From Porphyromonas catoniae ATCC 51270 (GTDB lineage Bacteria; Bacteroidota; Bacteroidia; Bacteroidales; Porphyromonadaceae): a stretch of DNA of 64,000 nt. The notes beneath the pieces were generated by a model. That model saw only the letters and a list, made by a program, of their open reading frames with translations. It did not search any database and had not been told where the DNA came from. The position numbers and the translations under genes were made by a program. Of the stretch, positions 26,802 to 35,154 are shown piece by piece (positions within the stretch are counted from its first letter, which is position 1; each line of letters opens with the position of its first letter). The stretch is taken from contig NZ_JDFF01000024.1 of NCBI RefSeq assembly GCF_000565015.1, forward strand, positions 62,001 to 126,000, in the 5' to 3' direction.

Positions 26802-26809
26802 CAAAGATA
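26802..26809 (-). promoter_or_regulatory. Candidate -7 box of the ftsE-mazG run
   Basis: TATCTTTG on the minus strand, ending 29 nt before the ftsE start codon. Confidence 0.5.
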
Positions 26810-26872
26810 CGTAAAGTATCATATCCACAGCAGATAAGATCCGCGTAGAGATTCCTTCTGTTTTTTATGCCT

Positions 26873-28183
26873 TTACCAGCCAGAGGTTGCACCACCTCCT
26901 CCAGAGGATCCTCCCCCAAAGCTCCCTCCAGAGAAACCGCCACCTCCCCAACCTGAGCCCCCACCTCTGTGGCGATTCCCACTCATTAGCCCCGACAGGA
27001 CCATTGCACCGAGAGCCGCACTTTCATCTGATGCGTCTCTTCGGTCTGAGTACCCGTCATGGTTACAATACTTACAATGGGTGTGGGTGCGTATATACCG
27101 CCCGCCTCGAGCGCCACGTATGTGCTCACGGCGTACTACCTCCAGAGCATGTGTCCCACAGTTGGGGCACTCCTTGTATGGACTACTTGGGTGTGTATGA
27201 CCAACTGTCCTATGGAACCCACAATGAGAGCAAAGACAAGTCTGGTAGTGGCAGGAGCGAAGTCGTTCCTCGAGCTCTTGAGCTGGAGTAAGGTAAGCTG
27301 TAGCTTCGCTCTGTGATACAAGGTGGAGAGCCTTCTGCTTGCACGAAGGGCATATACCTGTCGCATTCTTCAGCTTGCGAATGCGCGTATATACGTAGAG
27401 CAAGAATAATAGCCCGATAGGTGCACAAAGGACAAAGAGCAGAAATCCGTAAACAGATGAACTTCGCTTAACCTCGTCCTGCTCCATGAGTAGAGCACAT
27501 CCATCAGACTCTAGCCTCTTGACTTTTCCTTGGAAAGAACTAACAGCACTATATGTCGCAGCCCCTATCAGGATGAGGTAGAGACATAGACCAAAGCTGC
27601 CAGGTAGGGCATCCTTCAGATTGCCCTTCCCTCCCTTGCGGTCGGATATGTATCCCTCACCGCTGATGACCTGTGAGACAGCCTGTACCCCAGCAAGGAT
27701 TGCTCCAGCATAATCTCCCTGCCGCATGAGCGGTATCATTTGCTGTCGTTGGATCTTTGCTGCCAGAGCGTCTGGTAACATTCCCTCGAGTCCATAGCCG
27801 ACCTCGAAGCGCAGCTTCCTTTGATCAATGACTATGAGTAGCAGCAAGCCATCGTTTGTTGACTTAGAGCCTATGCCCCATAGCCTAAAGAGCTCTGTGG
27901 AGAAGCTCTCTATGTCCCTATCTCCTATTGTCTCTAGGATCACTACGGGGAACTCTACACCAGAACTTAATCGAAGTCTTAGTAACTCCTCATTGATGGC
28001 TCTCCGTGCCTGCTGATCAATGAACCCATCAGGGTCAGAGAGTAACTGCAGACTATCCTCTACAAAGACATTGGGCACAGTCTCTGGTGTGTACACTTGT
28101 CTTGCTCCGTGCAACCATGTGGAGGAAGAAAGAGCAAGTATAATGAAGACGAAGAGGTACTTGAGAGAATGTTTTAGCATCAC
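26873..28183 (-). CDS. TPM-domain (YgcG-like) membrane protein with CxxC pairs
   Basis: The 436 residues have a signal peptide (1-26) and an extracytoplasmic TPM domain of about 140 residues (VEDSLQLLSDPDGFIDQQARRAIN, then FEVGYGLEGMLPDALAAKI). Two membrane segments follow, then a cytoplasmic or loop part with four C-x-x-C pairs (CPSC, CSHC, CPNC, CKYC) that look like two zinc ribbons. The tail is almost wholly Gly/Ser and ends in TSGW. TPM proteins have been linked to photosystem repair in plants; the bacterial role is unclear. It lies 55 nt behind lemA, the usual pairing in bacteria. Confidence 0.87.
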   Translation of the reverse strand: MMLKHSLKYLFVFIILALSSSTWLHGARQVYTPETVPNVFVEDSLQLLSDPDGFIDQQARRAINEELLRLRLSSGVEFPVVILETIGDRDIESFSTELFRLWGIGSKSTNDGLLLLIVIDQRKLRFEVGYGLEGMLPDALAAKIQRQQMIPLMRQGDYAGAILAGVQAVSQVISGEGYISDRKGGKGNLKDALPGSFGLCLYLILIGAATYSAVSSFQGKVKRLESDGCALLMEQDEVKRSSSVYGFLLFVLCAPIGLLFLLYVYTRIRKLKNATGICPSCKQKALHLVSQSEATAYLTPAQELEERLRSCHYQTCLCSHCGFHRTVGHTHPSSPYKECPNCGTHALEVVRREHIRGARGGRYIRTHTHCKYCNHDGYSDRRDASDESAALGAMVLSGLMSGNRHRGGGSGWGGGGFSGGSFGGGSSGGGGATSGW

Positions 28184-28238
28184 ACAGCTTGCGATATTGC
28201 CTTACACTTTCTAATGGCTACTCACGAGGAGAGGGGGC

Positions 28239-28829
28239 TTACTTAGTGAAGTCTACAACAGGAGCCACATCACTACCTGCCTGAGCAGTGAAGTATGGGC
28301 GAGTGCGGAAGCCTGTAATGGAGGCTACGAGAGAGGCAGGGAACTTACGAATCTTGGTGTTGTAGTCCTTTGCTGCGTCATTAAAGTCCTTACGGGCTGT
28401 CGCAATTCTATTTTCTGTTCCCTCAAGCTGTACCATGAGCGACTGGAACTGCTCATTAGCCTTCAGCTCGGGATACTTCTCTACGACGACCATCAGACGA
28501 GAGAGGGCAGAGGATAGGGCGTCTTGGCTCTGCTGGAAGCGCTGTAGAGCGGCTTCATCCATATCAGAGGCATTAATTGTAGTAGATGTCGCCTTGCTCC
28601 GAGCCTGTATGACACCCTCTAGAGTCTCCTTCTCGTGCGAAGCATAGCCTTTGACGACATTGACGAGGTTAGGAATCAAATCAGTGCGACGCTGATACTG
28701 GTTCTCTACTTGGCTCCATTGGGTATTGACTTGCTCTTGGATCCCTACGAGTCCGTTGTACTGGCTGATCCCCCAGAGCAGAAGGATAGCAATGATGGCG
28801 ACGGGTATAACCCACTTTGGGAACTTCAT
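28239..28829 (-). CDS. lemA: LemA family membrane protein
   Basis: A 196-residue protein with one N-terminal membrane helix (about residues 6-23) and a long helical extracytoplasmic part. It carries the LemA signature NTQWSQVENQYQRRTDLIPNLVN near 40-62 and later YPELKANEQFQSLMVQLEGTENRI. Its function is not settled. The start is taken at MKFPKW, nine codons inside the longest frame, because that places the helix properly. It is paired with the TPM gene 55 nt downstream. The leader contains a 7-bp hairpin (28864-28880), and a weak -7-like site lies at 28893. Confidence 0.9.
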   Translation of the reverse strand: MKFPKWVIPVAIIAILLLWGISQYNGLVGIQEQVNTQWSQVENQYQRRTDLIPNLVNVVKGYASHEKETLEGVIQARSKATSTTINASDMDEAALQRFQQSQDALSSALSRLMVVVEKYPELKANEQFQSLMVQLEGTENRIATARKDFNDAAKDYNTKIRKFPASLVASITGFRTRPYFTAQAGSDVAPVVDFTK

Positions 28830-28863
28830 CTTTGTTTCTTTTGTGTAATTAAACAACCTAACT

Positions 28864-28880
28864 AAGGCATTGAATGCCTT
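28864..28880 (-). promoter_or_regulatory. Small perfect dyad upstream of lemA
   Basis: AAGGCAT, a 3-nt centre, then ATGCCTT, 35 nt before the lemA start. It could be an operator or a leader hairpin. Confidence 0.35.
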
Positions 28881-28892
28881 GGCTAAGGTACG

Positions 28893-28900
28893 TAAATTTA
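28893..28900 (-). promoter_or_regulatory. Weak -7-like site of lemA
   Basis: TAAATTTA on the minus strand differs from TAnnTTTG only at the last base. It lies 63 nt before the lemA ATG, with array 4 another 116 bp upstream. Confidence 0.25.
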
Positions 28901-29015
28901 GCGTGAGTTTGGTACAAGGGAAGTCGTCATTCCTTTCTTTTTAATTCGCCCCTCCTCCATATTGATTCCTTCTCTTTATAAACAACCTAGATACAGGTTT
29001 TTTAGGAGGTGGATA

Positions 29016-29126
29016 ACGAGTTACTATAAGTCGTTGTAACGAGTTACCACAACTCTCTTCAACGAGTTACCATAACTCGTTTAGGCGAGTTGCCATAACT
29101 CTTTATGACGACTTATAGTAAGTTGT
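29016..29126. repeat. Tandem dyad array 4 (family A), five units
   Basis: 19-nt units start at 29016, 29039, 29062, 29085 and 29108, an exact 23-bp step with 4-nt spacers. The model unit is ACGAGTTACCATAACTCGT (29062). The last unit is ACGACTTATAGTAAGTTGT, with a different centre. It lies between the ilvE terminator and lemA, both minus strand, and so is 5' of lemA. Nothing else is visible in the 28830-29377 gap. Confidence 0.9.
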
Positions 29127-29319
29127 TTCTTCCCCCATTTATGTCCTTCGTATTTCATTCGATATGAACTTACTACATATATCATCCGCAGGTGTGTTCG
29201 TCAAGATGCTTGTGAATCAGATGTGCAGCATGGTATAGAAGAGATGCTAAGGCAAAGGTATTGGGTGGGCAATAGGCCTTATATCCGATGCCAGACCAGC
29301 GGAGACTCTCTGGAAAAAG

Positions 29320-29355
29320 AAGGCGGATACGCCACCGATGTGACGTATCCGCCTT
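29320..29355 (-). terminator. Terminator of the oxidoreductase-ilvE operon
   Basis: AAGGCGGATACG (29320-29331) pairs perfectly with CGTATCCGCCTT (29344-29355) just past the ilvE stop. On the minus strand the stem is followed by a T-rich run. Confidence 0.88.
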
Positions 29356-29377
29356 TCTGTTCTGTATATGAGAGCGT

Positions 29378-30418
29378 TTAGTCGATGTCGGGGTAGATGC
29401 GTACCCAGCCATGCGTATCGGGATAATCCCCGTATTGGATGGCTCTTAGTCGCTCGTAAAGCTGCTTACTGATGGGCCCAGGCTGTCCATCCTTACTGAT
29501 GATATAGCTCTTCTTTAGGTCGAGGTCATCTACACGTTCGATCGGACTAATCACAGCTGCGGTACCACAAGCACCTGCTTCCTCAAATGTCTCAAGCTCC
29601 TCTACGTGGACAGGACGGCACTCGACACGTAGCCCCATGTCTTCTGCCAGCTGCATGAGACTCTTATTGGTAATTGAGGGGAGGATGGAGCTACTCTTGG
29701 GTGTGATATAGGTATTATCCCGAATACCAAAGAAGTTGGCGGGGCCACACTCGTCGATGTAGAGTTTCTCCTTTGCATCGAGGTAAATAACGGCGGAGTA
29801 TCCCATGGAGTGTGCTAGCTCGCCTGAGCGAAGGCTGGCAGCATAGTTACCTCCGACCTTGTAGGTGCCTGTACCGAGAGGCGCCGCACGATCATAGCCA
29901 CGCATGATTGCCATTGGGGTAGGACGGAAGCCAGACTTGAAGTAAGCACCAACGGGGGTAACGAACATAAGGAACATATATTCATTCGAGGGTTTTACTC
30001 CGACTTGCTTACCTAGTCCAATCATCAGAGGACGGATGTAGAGTGAGGCCCCACTCTCATAGGGGGGGATGAAGCGTTTGTTGAGGTGTAGAAGCATATC
30101 TACGGCCTCGAGGAAACGCTCTGTGGGGAGCTCAGGCATCAGAATGCCTTGACTGGTGCTCTGCATACGCTTGGCATTCTCTTCTGGACGGAAGACACGA
30201 ACCTTGCCATCTTTGCCACGGAACGCTTTGAGCCCCTCGAAGGACTCCTGCCCATAGTGCAGGCAGGTGGAGGCCATGGGTATGGTAATCATATCAGAGG
30301 AAGATACTTCCCATTCGCCCCACTTCCCATCACGCCAGTAGCAACGGACGTTGTAGTCGGTTTGGATGTAGCCGAAGCCTAGGCTTCCCCAGTCTAACTG
30401 TTCTTGTTGAGCATTCAT
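29378..30418 (-). CDS. ilvE: Branched-chain amino-acid aminotransferase
   Basis: PLP enzyme interconverting Leu/Ile/Val and their 2-oxoacids. The 346 residues match the long (fungal/bacterial class II) form, with the PLP lysine in GTGTYKVGGNYAAS near 188 and ECGPANFFGI and EEAGACGTAAVISPI blocks. It lies 36 nt behind the gamma subunit of the 2-oxoacid oxidoreductase. That placement suggests the 2-oxoacids produced are oxidised to branched acyl-CoA, feeding ATP formation or iso-branched fatty acids; the reverse (biosynthetic) use is equally possible in the same organism. Confidence 0.94.
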   Translation of the reverse strand: MNAQQEQLDWGSLGFGYIQTDYNVRCYWRDGKWGEWEVSSSDMITIPMASTCLHYGQESFEGLKAFRGKDGKVRVFRPEENAKRMQSTSQGILMPELPTERFLEAVDMLLHLNKRFIPPYESGASLYIRPLMIGLGKQVGVKPSNEYMFLMFVTPVGAYFKSGFRPTPMAIMRGYDRAAPLGTGTYKVGGNYAASLRSGELAHSMGYSAVIYLDAKEKLYIDECGPANFFGIRDNTYITPKSSSILPSITNKSLMQLAEDMGLRVECRPVHVEELETFEEAGACGTAAVISPIERVDDLDLKKSYIISKDGQPGPISKQLYERLRAIQYGDYPDTHGWVRIYPDID

Positions 30419-30454
30419 TATAAAATAGGCTATTAAACTTGGTGTATATGGATG

Positions 30455-31003
30455 CTAGGCTTTGTGTGGGTGGAGTATTTGTCCTCCACGTTCTAGAGCC
30501 TGCATATTCATCGGAATGAGCTTGTGGTGACGCTCGGGAAGGGACTTCTCCAGCCCCTTACGGATGCTGTCCAGCGGTAGTATAGGGCGCACGGCGAGCA
30601 TAGCACCAAGAATCAACATATTGAAGACCTTAGCGTTACCCATGTTTGTTGCTTCATCGGTTGCTGGGACTTCGTAGATCTCTATATCACTGCGCTCGGG
30701 GATATGGCTTACACCATTGGTGTCATAGATTAGCGTCCCCCCAGGCTTTACACGGGGAGTAAACTTATCTACCGATGGTTGATTGAGGGCAATTACTACA
30801 TCGTAGTCTTGTACCAAAGGGGAGCTCACTGCATCATCACTGATAATCACAGTGACGTTGGCTGTACCACCACGTTGCTCTGGGCCGTAGGAAGGCATCC
30901 AGCTAACGTTCTTGTCCTCCATGAGGCCAGAGTAGGCGAGGATCTTCCCCATTGAGAGGACACCTTGTCCACCAAAGCCTGCTATTACTATTTCGCAAGT
31001 CAT
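30455..31003 (-). CDS. 2-oxoacid:ferredoxin oxidoreductase, gamma subunit
   Basis: The 182-residue gamma subunit of the four-subunit Kor/Vor-type complex, in the cytoplasm. The opening EIVIAGFGGQGVLSMGKIL near 4-22 is the family's glycine-rich block, and GPEQRGGTANVTVIIS follows near 40-55. With the alpha, beta and ferredoxin subunits it oxidises 2-oxoacids to acyl-CoA and CO2, reducing ferredoxin. Whether the substrate is 2-oxoglutarate or branched 2-oxoacids cannot be read directly; the following ilvE favours the latter. It lies 21 nt behind the beta subunit. Confidence 0.9.
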   Translation of the reverse strand: MTCEIVIAGFGGQGVLSMGKILAYSGLMEDKNVSWMPSYGPEQRGGTANVTVIISDDAVSSPLVQDYDVVIALNQPSVDKFTPRVKPGGTLIYDTNGVSHIPERSDIEIYEVPATDEATNMGNAKVFNMLILGAMLAVRPILPLDSIRKGLEKSLPERHHKLIPMNMQALERGGQILHPHKA

Positions 31004-31024
31004 CGTATCGTAGTATATGAGGGG

Positions 31025-31798
31025 TTAGATACTCTTTAGGTCACCGAGTGGATACCTCTCGAACATGTGTTCGGCCATCCATTTATTGGCTTCATCAGGA
31101 GTTAGTTTCCAACCCGTATTACAGGTGGACACAATCTCGACAACAGAGGTTCCTTTACGATCAAGTGCGTTCTGGAAGGCTTTCTTCAGAGCCTTCTTTG
31201 CCTTCATTACAGCAGCGGCTGTATGGACAGACTGGCGCGTGACGTAGCAGGTGCCATCGAGTAGGGCGAGCATATCGGATATCTTCAGTGGGTAGCCGTT
31301 CATCTCTACGTTGCGTCCCTGTGGGCAGGTGGCTGTCTGCATTCCTTCGAGGGTCGTTGGAGCCATCTGTCCACCAGTCATGCCATAGATGGCATTGTTG
31401 ATGAAGACAATGACGATGTTCTCCCCTCTGTTACATGCATGGATAGTCTCTGCTGTACCGATGGCAGCAAGGTCTCCGTCGCCTTGGTAAGTGAAGACCA
31501 TCTTGTCTGGATTGAGACGTTTGATAGCTGTCGCTAGTGCAGGTGCACGGCCGTGGGCTGCTTCTTGCCAGTCGATGTCAATGTACTTATAGGCAAAGAC
31601 AGCACAACCTACTGGGGCAACACCAATTGTTGTTTCCTCGAGTCCCATCTCGGCTACTGTCTCTGCTACGAGCTTGTGCACTACGCCATGGCTACAGCCT
31701 GGGCAATAGTGCATGGAGAGGTCATTCATCAAGGCTGGTTTGGCATAAACCAGGTTCTCTGGTTTGATATGCTCTTGTACGTTGGATGTAGGAGTCAT
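31025..31798 (-). CDS. 2-oxoacid:ferredoxin oxidoreductase, beta (TPP) subunit
   Basis: The 257-residue thiamine-diphosphate subunit. The Fe-S ligand-like HYCPGCSHGVVHKL is near 31-44, and the TPP motif runs from GDGDLAAIG near residue 100 to NNAIYGMTGGQMAPTT near 132. This is the catalytic subunit of the complex formed with its operon neighbours. It lies 12 nt behind a 68-residue membrane-protein gene that separates it from the alpha subunit. All four complex subunits are present and intact. Confidence 0.92.
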   Translation of the reverse strand: MTPTSNVQEHIKPENLVYAKPALMNDLSMHYCPGCSHGVVHKLVAETVAEMGLEETTIGVAPVGCAVFAYKYIDIDWQEAAHGRAPALATAIKRLNPDKMVFTYQGDGDLAAIGTAETIHACNRGENIVIVFINNAIYGMTGGQMAPTTLEGMQTATCPQGRNVEMNGYPLKISDMLALLDGTCYVTRQSVHTAAAVMKAKKALKKAFQNALDRKGTSVVEIVSTCNTGWKLTPDEANKWMAEHMFERYPLGDLKSI

Positions 31799-31810
31799 AG
31801 TATGTGTGGG

Positions 31811-32017
31811 CTAACCCTTCTTTGTGAAAAATAATTGCTTTAGGTAATAGAGTACACGGATAACCAGTGCAGCTACACCTAAGCTCTGGAAGAGCCATGG
31901 AGAGTCTTGTCTAAAAAAGAAGAACGCAACGATTGAGCCGATAGCCAAGACGAAGAACCAGAGCTGGAGGGCTTGGTCTATACGGTCTCTATGTGGGCGG
32001 TTGCGGGGACTATCCAT
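31811..32017 (-). CDS. Small two-helix membrane protein inside the oxidoreductase operon
   Basis: Sixty-eight residues: an Arg/Asp-rich N terminus (MDSPRNRPHRDR), then two hydrophobic segments (about 19-36 and 43-60) and a basic end. The start codon shares one base with the stop of the alpha subunit, and the beta subunit follows 12 nt later, so it is a true operon member. It is not one of the known Kor/Vor subunits and I recognise no family. A membrane tether for the soluble complex is one guess. Confidence 0.75.
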   Translation of the reverse strand: MDSPRNRPHRDRIDQALQLWFFVLAIGSIVAFFFFRQDSPWLFQSLGVAALVIRVLYYLKQLFFTKKG

Positions 32018-33105
32018 TAGGAGTGTTTGATAAGGAGTTTCTTGAGGTTCTCGACAATCTCGTTAGGAGAGAAGAGCATTCCGCCCATGCGTCCGTAGTG
32101 TACAACGGGGACTTTCCCATCTACCGCTAGACGCACGTCCTCAATCATCTGACCTGCATTTAGCTCAGCTACGAGGAAGCCCTTAACACGACTAGTCAGT
32201 GACTGTATGGCGTGCGTTGGGAAAGGCCAGAGCGTAATCGGACGAAGGAGCCCTACGCGTAGCCCCTCGGCACGAGCTAGTTCTACAGCCTTCTGACAGA
32301 TACGAGCTGATGATCCGAATGCTACGAGTATGTAGTCTGCATCAGCTGTTTGTATCTCTTCGTAGCGTACTTCGTTGGCTTCGATTTCCTTGTACTTAGC
32401 CTGGAAGCGCTCGTTGTTCTGCTCCATGATGGAGGACTCTAGCTCCAGCGATGTGATGACATTGGGTTTACGCTTATCCTTGCGTCCGAGAGTTGCCCAA
32501 GGACACTCCTTGCGGATCTCATCCTCTGTACGGCGAGGAGTGAAGTCTGGGAGGCGTACCTTCTCCATCATCTGACCTATAATTCCATCAGCTAAGATAA
32601 TAGCGGGATTGCGGTACTTGAATGCTAGCTCAAATCCTAGGGGTACGAAGTCGGCCATCTCCTGCACAGAGTTAGGTGCTAGCGTGATGAGTCGGTAGTC
32701 GCCGTGGCCTCCGCCCTTGACCGTCTGGAAGTAGTCTGCCTGACTAGGCTGGATTGTCCCTAGTCCTGGTCCACCACGCATTACATTGACGAGCAGACAT
32801 GGTAGTTCTGCACCTGCGATGTAGCTGACGCCCTCCTGCTTGAGGCTCATGCCTGGTGATGAAGAAGAGGTCATGACGCGCTTTCCACAGCCTGCGCCTC
32901 CATAGACCATGTTGATTGCTGCTACTTCACTCTCGGCCTGGAGTACGACCATACCCGTCGTATCCCAAGGGTGCTCCTCGGTGAGGGTCTCAAGTATCTC
33001 AGACTGGGGAGTAATGGGATAGCCGAAGTATCCATCAGCACCAGCACGGATAGCAGCGTGGGCGATGGCTTCGTTCCCCTTCATGAGTTTGATTTCTTCT
33101 GCCAT
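32017..33105 (-). CDS. 2-oxoacid:ferredoxin oxidoreductase, alpha subunit (VorB/KorA-like)
   Basis: The 362-residue alpha subunit. It opens with MKGNEAIAHAAIRAGADGYFGYPITPQSEI (residues 8-37), the family's substrate/CoA-side domain, followed by MTSSSSPGMSLKQEGVSYIAGAELP and LGTIQPSQADYFQ. It matches the 3-methyl-2-oxobutanoate (VorB) and 2-oxoglutarate (KorA) groups, which are hard to separate without alignment. It follows the ferredoxin-like subunit by 45 nt and overlaps the 68-residue gene by one base. Confidence 0.92.
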   Translation of the reverse strand: MAEEIKLMKGNEAIAHAAIRAGADGYFGYPITPQSEILETLTEEHPWDTTGMVVLQAESEVAAINMVYGGAGCGKRVMTSSSSPGMSLKQEGVSYIAGAELPCLLVNVMRGGPGLGTIQPSQADYFQTVKGGGHGDYRLITLAPNSVQEMADFVPLGFELAFKYRNPAIILADGIIGQMMEKVRLPDFTPRRTEDEIRKECPWATLGRKDKRKPNVITSLELESSIMEQNNERFQAKYKEIEANEVRYEEIQTADADYILVAFGSSARICQKAVELARAEGLRVGLLRPITLWPFPTHAIQSLTSRVKGFLVAELNAGQMIEDVRLAVDGKVPVVHYGRMGGMLFSPNEIVENLKKLLIKHS

Positions 33106-33150
33106 AACAAGGGTTCTTTAGTGTGTTTGACGATGCTCGAAGGATTTACG

Positions 33151-33378
33151 TTACTCTTTCCACTTGTAGACTGTGATGCACGCATCAGGGCAGACTAGTG
33201 CGCAACTGACACAACCGATACAGTCATTGTCGTTTTTGAGTCGGGCATAGTGATAGCCCTTGTTGTTTACGTCCGTAGGGTGCATTTCGATGACATGTAC
33301 GGGGCATGCTACTGCACATAGGTCACAGCCCTTACAATGACCTGTGTCTACGACGATTGTTCCTCTTGTCTTAGCCAT
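33151..33378 (-). CDS. 2[4Fe-4S] ferredoxin-like delta subunit
   Basis: Electron-transfer subunit, 75 residues, with two cluster motifs C-x2-C-x2-C-x3-C-P: CKGCDLCAVACP near 15-26 and CIGCVSCALVCP near 52-63. It is the first gene of the oxidoreductase-ilvE operon. The frame extends 35 residues upstream to 33483, but MAKTRGTIVVDTGHC is the usual family start and the extension has no conserved look, so 33378 is chosen. Confidence 0.9.
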   Translation of the reverse strand: MAKTRGTIVVDTGHCKGCDLCAVACPVHVIEMHPTDVNNKGYHYARLKNDNDCIGCVSCALVCPDACITVYKWKE

Positions 33379-33501
33379 AGCTTCATGTCGTAAATAGTTT
33401 AACCAAGCTCCACCTCGCATGGGTTGCGCCCTCGCTACAGAGGAGGTAGCCGTGTGTATCTCTCTTTGATCGTGGCTACCCAATAGAGGGGATTAGCACG
33501 T

Positions 33502-33509
33502 CAAATATA
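33502..33509 (-). promoter_or_regulatory. Candidate -7 box of the oxidoreductase-ilvE operon
   Basis: TATATTTG on the minus strand fits TAnnTTTG. The leader to the chosen start would be about 115 nt. The stretch 33510-33849 between it and array 5 shows nothing further. Confidence 0.45.
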
Positions 33510-33849
33510 CCAATTATTTGTTATTGTATGCCTTACTACGAAATAGATGATGTCCCCACTAATAACGTACTATCAAGTGCCAGTATACATAGTCTTACTT
33601 TGTTCCCTGCTTGGATGTATGGATGAAGATATGATATTTCCATTGATGTGGTCAATGTCAGAGGTTGTCTCAGCTCGCCTCTAACTCGTCAGATTGGGAT
33701 CAGGGCTATTAAGAAATCGTTCCACTATCTATGCTGTAAGGAGGTAGGAGAGGGTAGAGCCAGTACTTTACTCCTCCTGTGTGTCAGAGTTTGGAGCACC
33801 CTTTTCTTACACACCCTCGGATAGTATGAGTGCTCTTGTGAGAAGGGTA

Positions 33850-33988
33850 ACGACTTATAGTAGTTGGCTTGGCTTTGACGAGTTACCATAAGTCGCCGTA
33901 ACGACTTACCATAACTCTCTTCGACGACTTACCATAACTCGTTGCGACGAGTTACCATAAGTCGTTTTATCGAGTTACCATAACTCGT
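33850..33988. repeat. Tandem dyad array 5 (family A), six units
   Basis: Units start at 33850, 33878, 33901, 33924, 33947 and 33970. Steps are 23 except the first (28), which follows a diverged leftmost unit (ACGACTTATAGTAGTTGGC). The other five have the CCA centre, such as TCGAGTTACCATAACTCGT at 33970. The array lies between the divergent oxidoreductase and rfb operons, 341 and 241 bp from their proposed -7 sites. Confidence 0.9.
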
Positions 33989-34228
33989 TAGAGGGGGGAA
34001 TGGTATGCCTTGTTATCTTGCTGTAAGTCAAAAAGAAATGATGTGGTGAAGGGGTGGGGAAAAGTATGTGCGAGCATGATCCGTGTTTGGCTTGATTATT
34101 CTCTTGTTACTCATCAATATTTATGTTGCCTCATCAAGCTGTATTCATGAGGAGTTTCTTACAGCTTGTATCTATACCATCACAACCTGACCTTCCTGAG
34201 CTACAGTACCTAGCTGAGCCAGATTTCG

Positions 34229-34236
34229 TACCTTTA
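34229..34236 (+). promoter_or_regulatory. Weak -7-like site of the rfb operon
   Basis: TACCTTTA has one mismatch to TAnnTTTG and ends 33 nt before the rfbA ATG at 34270. Confidence 0.3.
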
Positions 34237-34269
34237 GCATTATTATTTCGTCATAATAGCCTCAATCCT

Positions 34270-35154
34270 ATGAAGGGAATAGTCTTAGCTGGCGGTGCAG
34301 GTACGCGCCTCTATCCCATTACAAAGGGCGTAAGTAAACAGTTACTGCCCATCTATGATAAACCCATGGTTTATTATCCGATCTCTGTGCTTATGCTCGC
34401 AGGGATTCGAGATATACTCATTATATCTACCCCCGAAGATCTCCCTGCCTTCCAGCGACTCCTCGGCGATGGCTCTAGCTACGGTGTGCATTTTGCCTAT
34501 GCTGAACAACCCCGCCCCGAGGGCTTGGCACAAGCCTTCATCATTGGGAAGGACTTTATTGGGAACGATAGTGTGTGTCTCGTACTGGGGGACAACATCT
34601 TCTATGGGATGTCGTTTACGCAGCTTCTAAGGAAGTCTGTAGAGCGAGCCGAGCAAGCTAATGAGGCAACGGTCTTTGGCTACTGGGTGAATGATCCAGA
34701 GCGATATGGTGTAGCCGAGTACGATGAGATGGGGCGGTGCGTCTCAATTGAGGAGAAGCCACAGAACCCGAAGAGTAACTACGCTGTCGTGGGGCTTTAT
34801 TTCTATCCAAATGATGTAGTCACCGTAGCAAGCAATGTGAAACCCTCAGCAAGAGGAGAGCTGGAGATAACGAGTGTGAATCAAGAGTTCCTTAGTCAAG
34901 GGCGACTCCTTGTGGAGACACTTGGACGAGGCTTTGCATGGCTTGATACGGGGACACATGACTCCCTAGCAGAGGCCTCTACCTTCGTCGAAGTGATTGA
35001 GAAAAGGCAAGGATTGAAGGTCGCTTGCCTCGAGGAGATAGGCTATCATCAGGGGTGGCTCACGGCGGATACCCTAAGGAGTGTAGCTGCGCCTATGGCC
35101 AAGAACCCGTATGGGCAGTACTTGCTTCGTCTCATAGATGATAAGGTAAAGTAG
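34270..35154 (+). CDS. rfbA: Glucose-1-phosphate thymidylyltransferase
   Basis: First step of dTDP-L-rhamnose synthesis: dTTP plus glucose-1-phosphate to dTDP-glucose. The 294 residues from [18 protein letters not shown] hold the nucleotide loop G-G-x-G-T-R-L, then [24 protein letters not shown] and the late [13 protein letters not shown]. The frame is open 49 codons upstream to 34123, but the family always starts just before the glycine loop. It heads rfbACDB; the next start codon directly follows this stop codon. Confidence 0.96.
   Translation: MKGIVLAGGAGTRLYPITKGVSKQLLPIYDKPMVYYPISVLMLAGIRDILIISTPEDLPAFQRLLGDGSSYGVHFAYAEQPRPEGLAQAFIIGKDFIGNDSVCLVLGDNIFYGMSFTQLLRKSVERAEQANEATVFGYWVNDPERYGVAEYDEMGRCVSIEEKPQNPKSNYAVVGLYFYPNDVVTVASNVKPSARGELEITSVNQEFLSQGRLLVETLGRGFAWLDTGTHDSLAEASTFVEVIEKRQGLKVACLEEIGYHQGWLTADTLRSVAAPMAKNPYGQYLLRLIDDKVK

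Noticed and set aside
33379-33483. Longer start of the ferredoxin-like subunit
   Set aside because: The extension lacks conservation and the family starts at the chosen Met.
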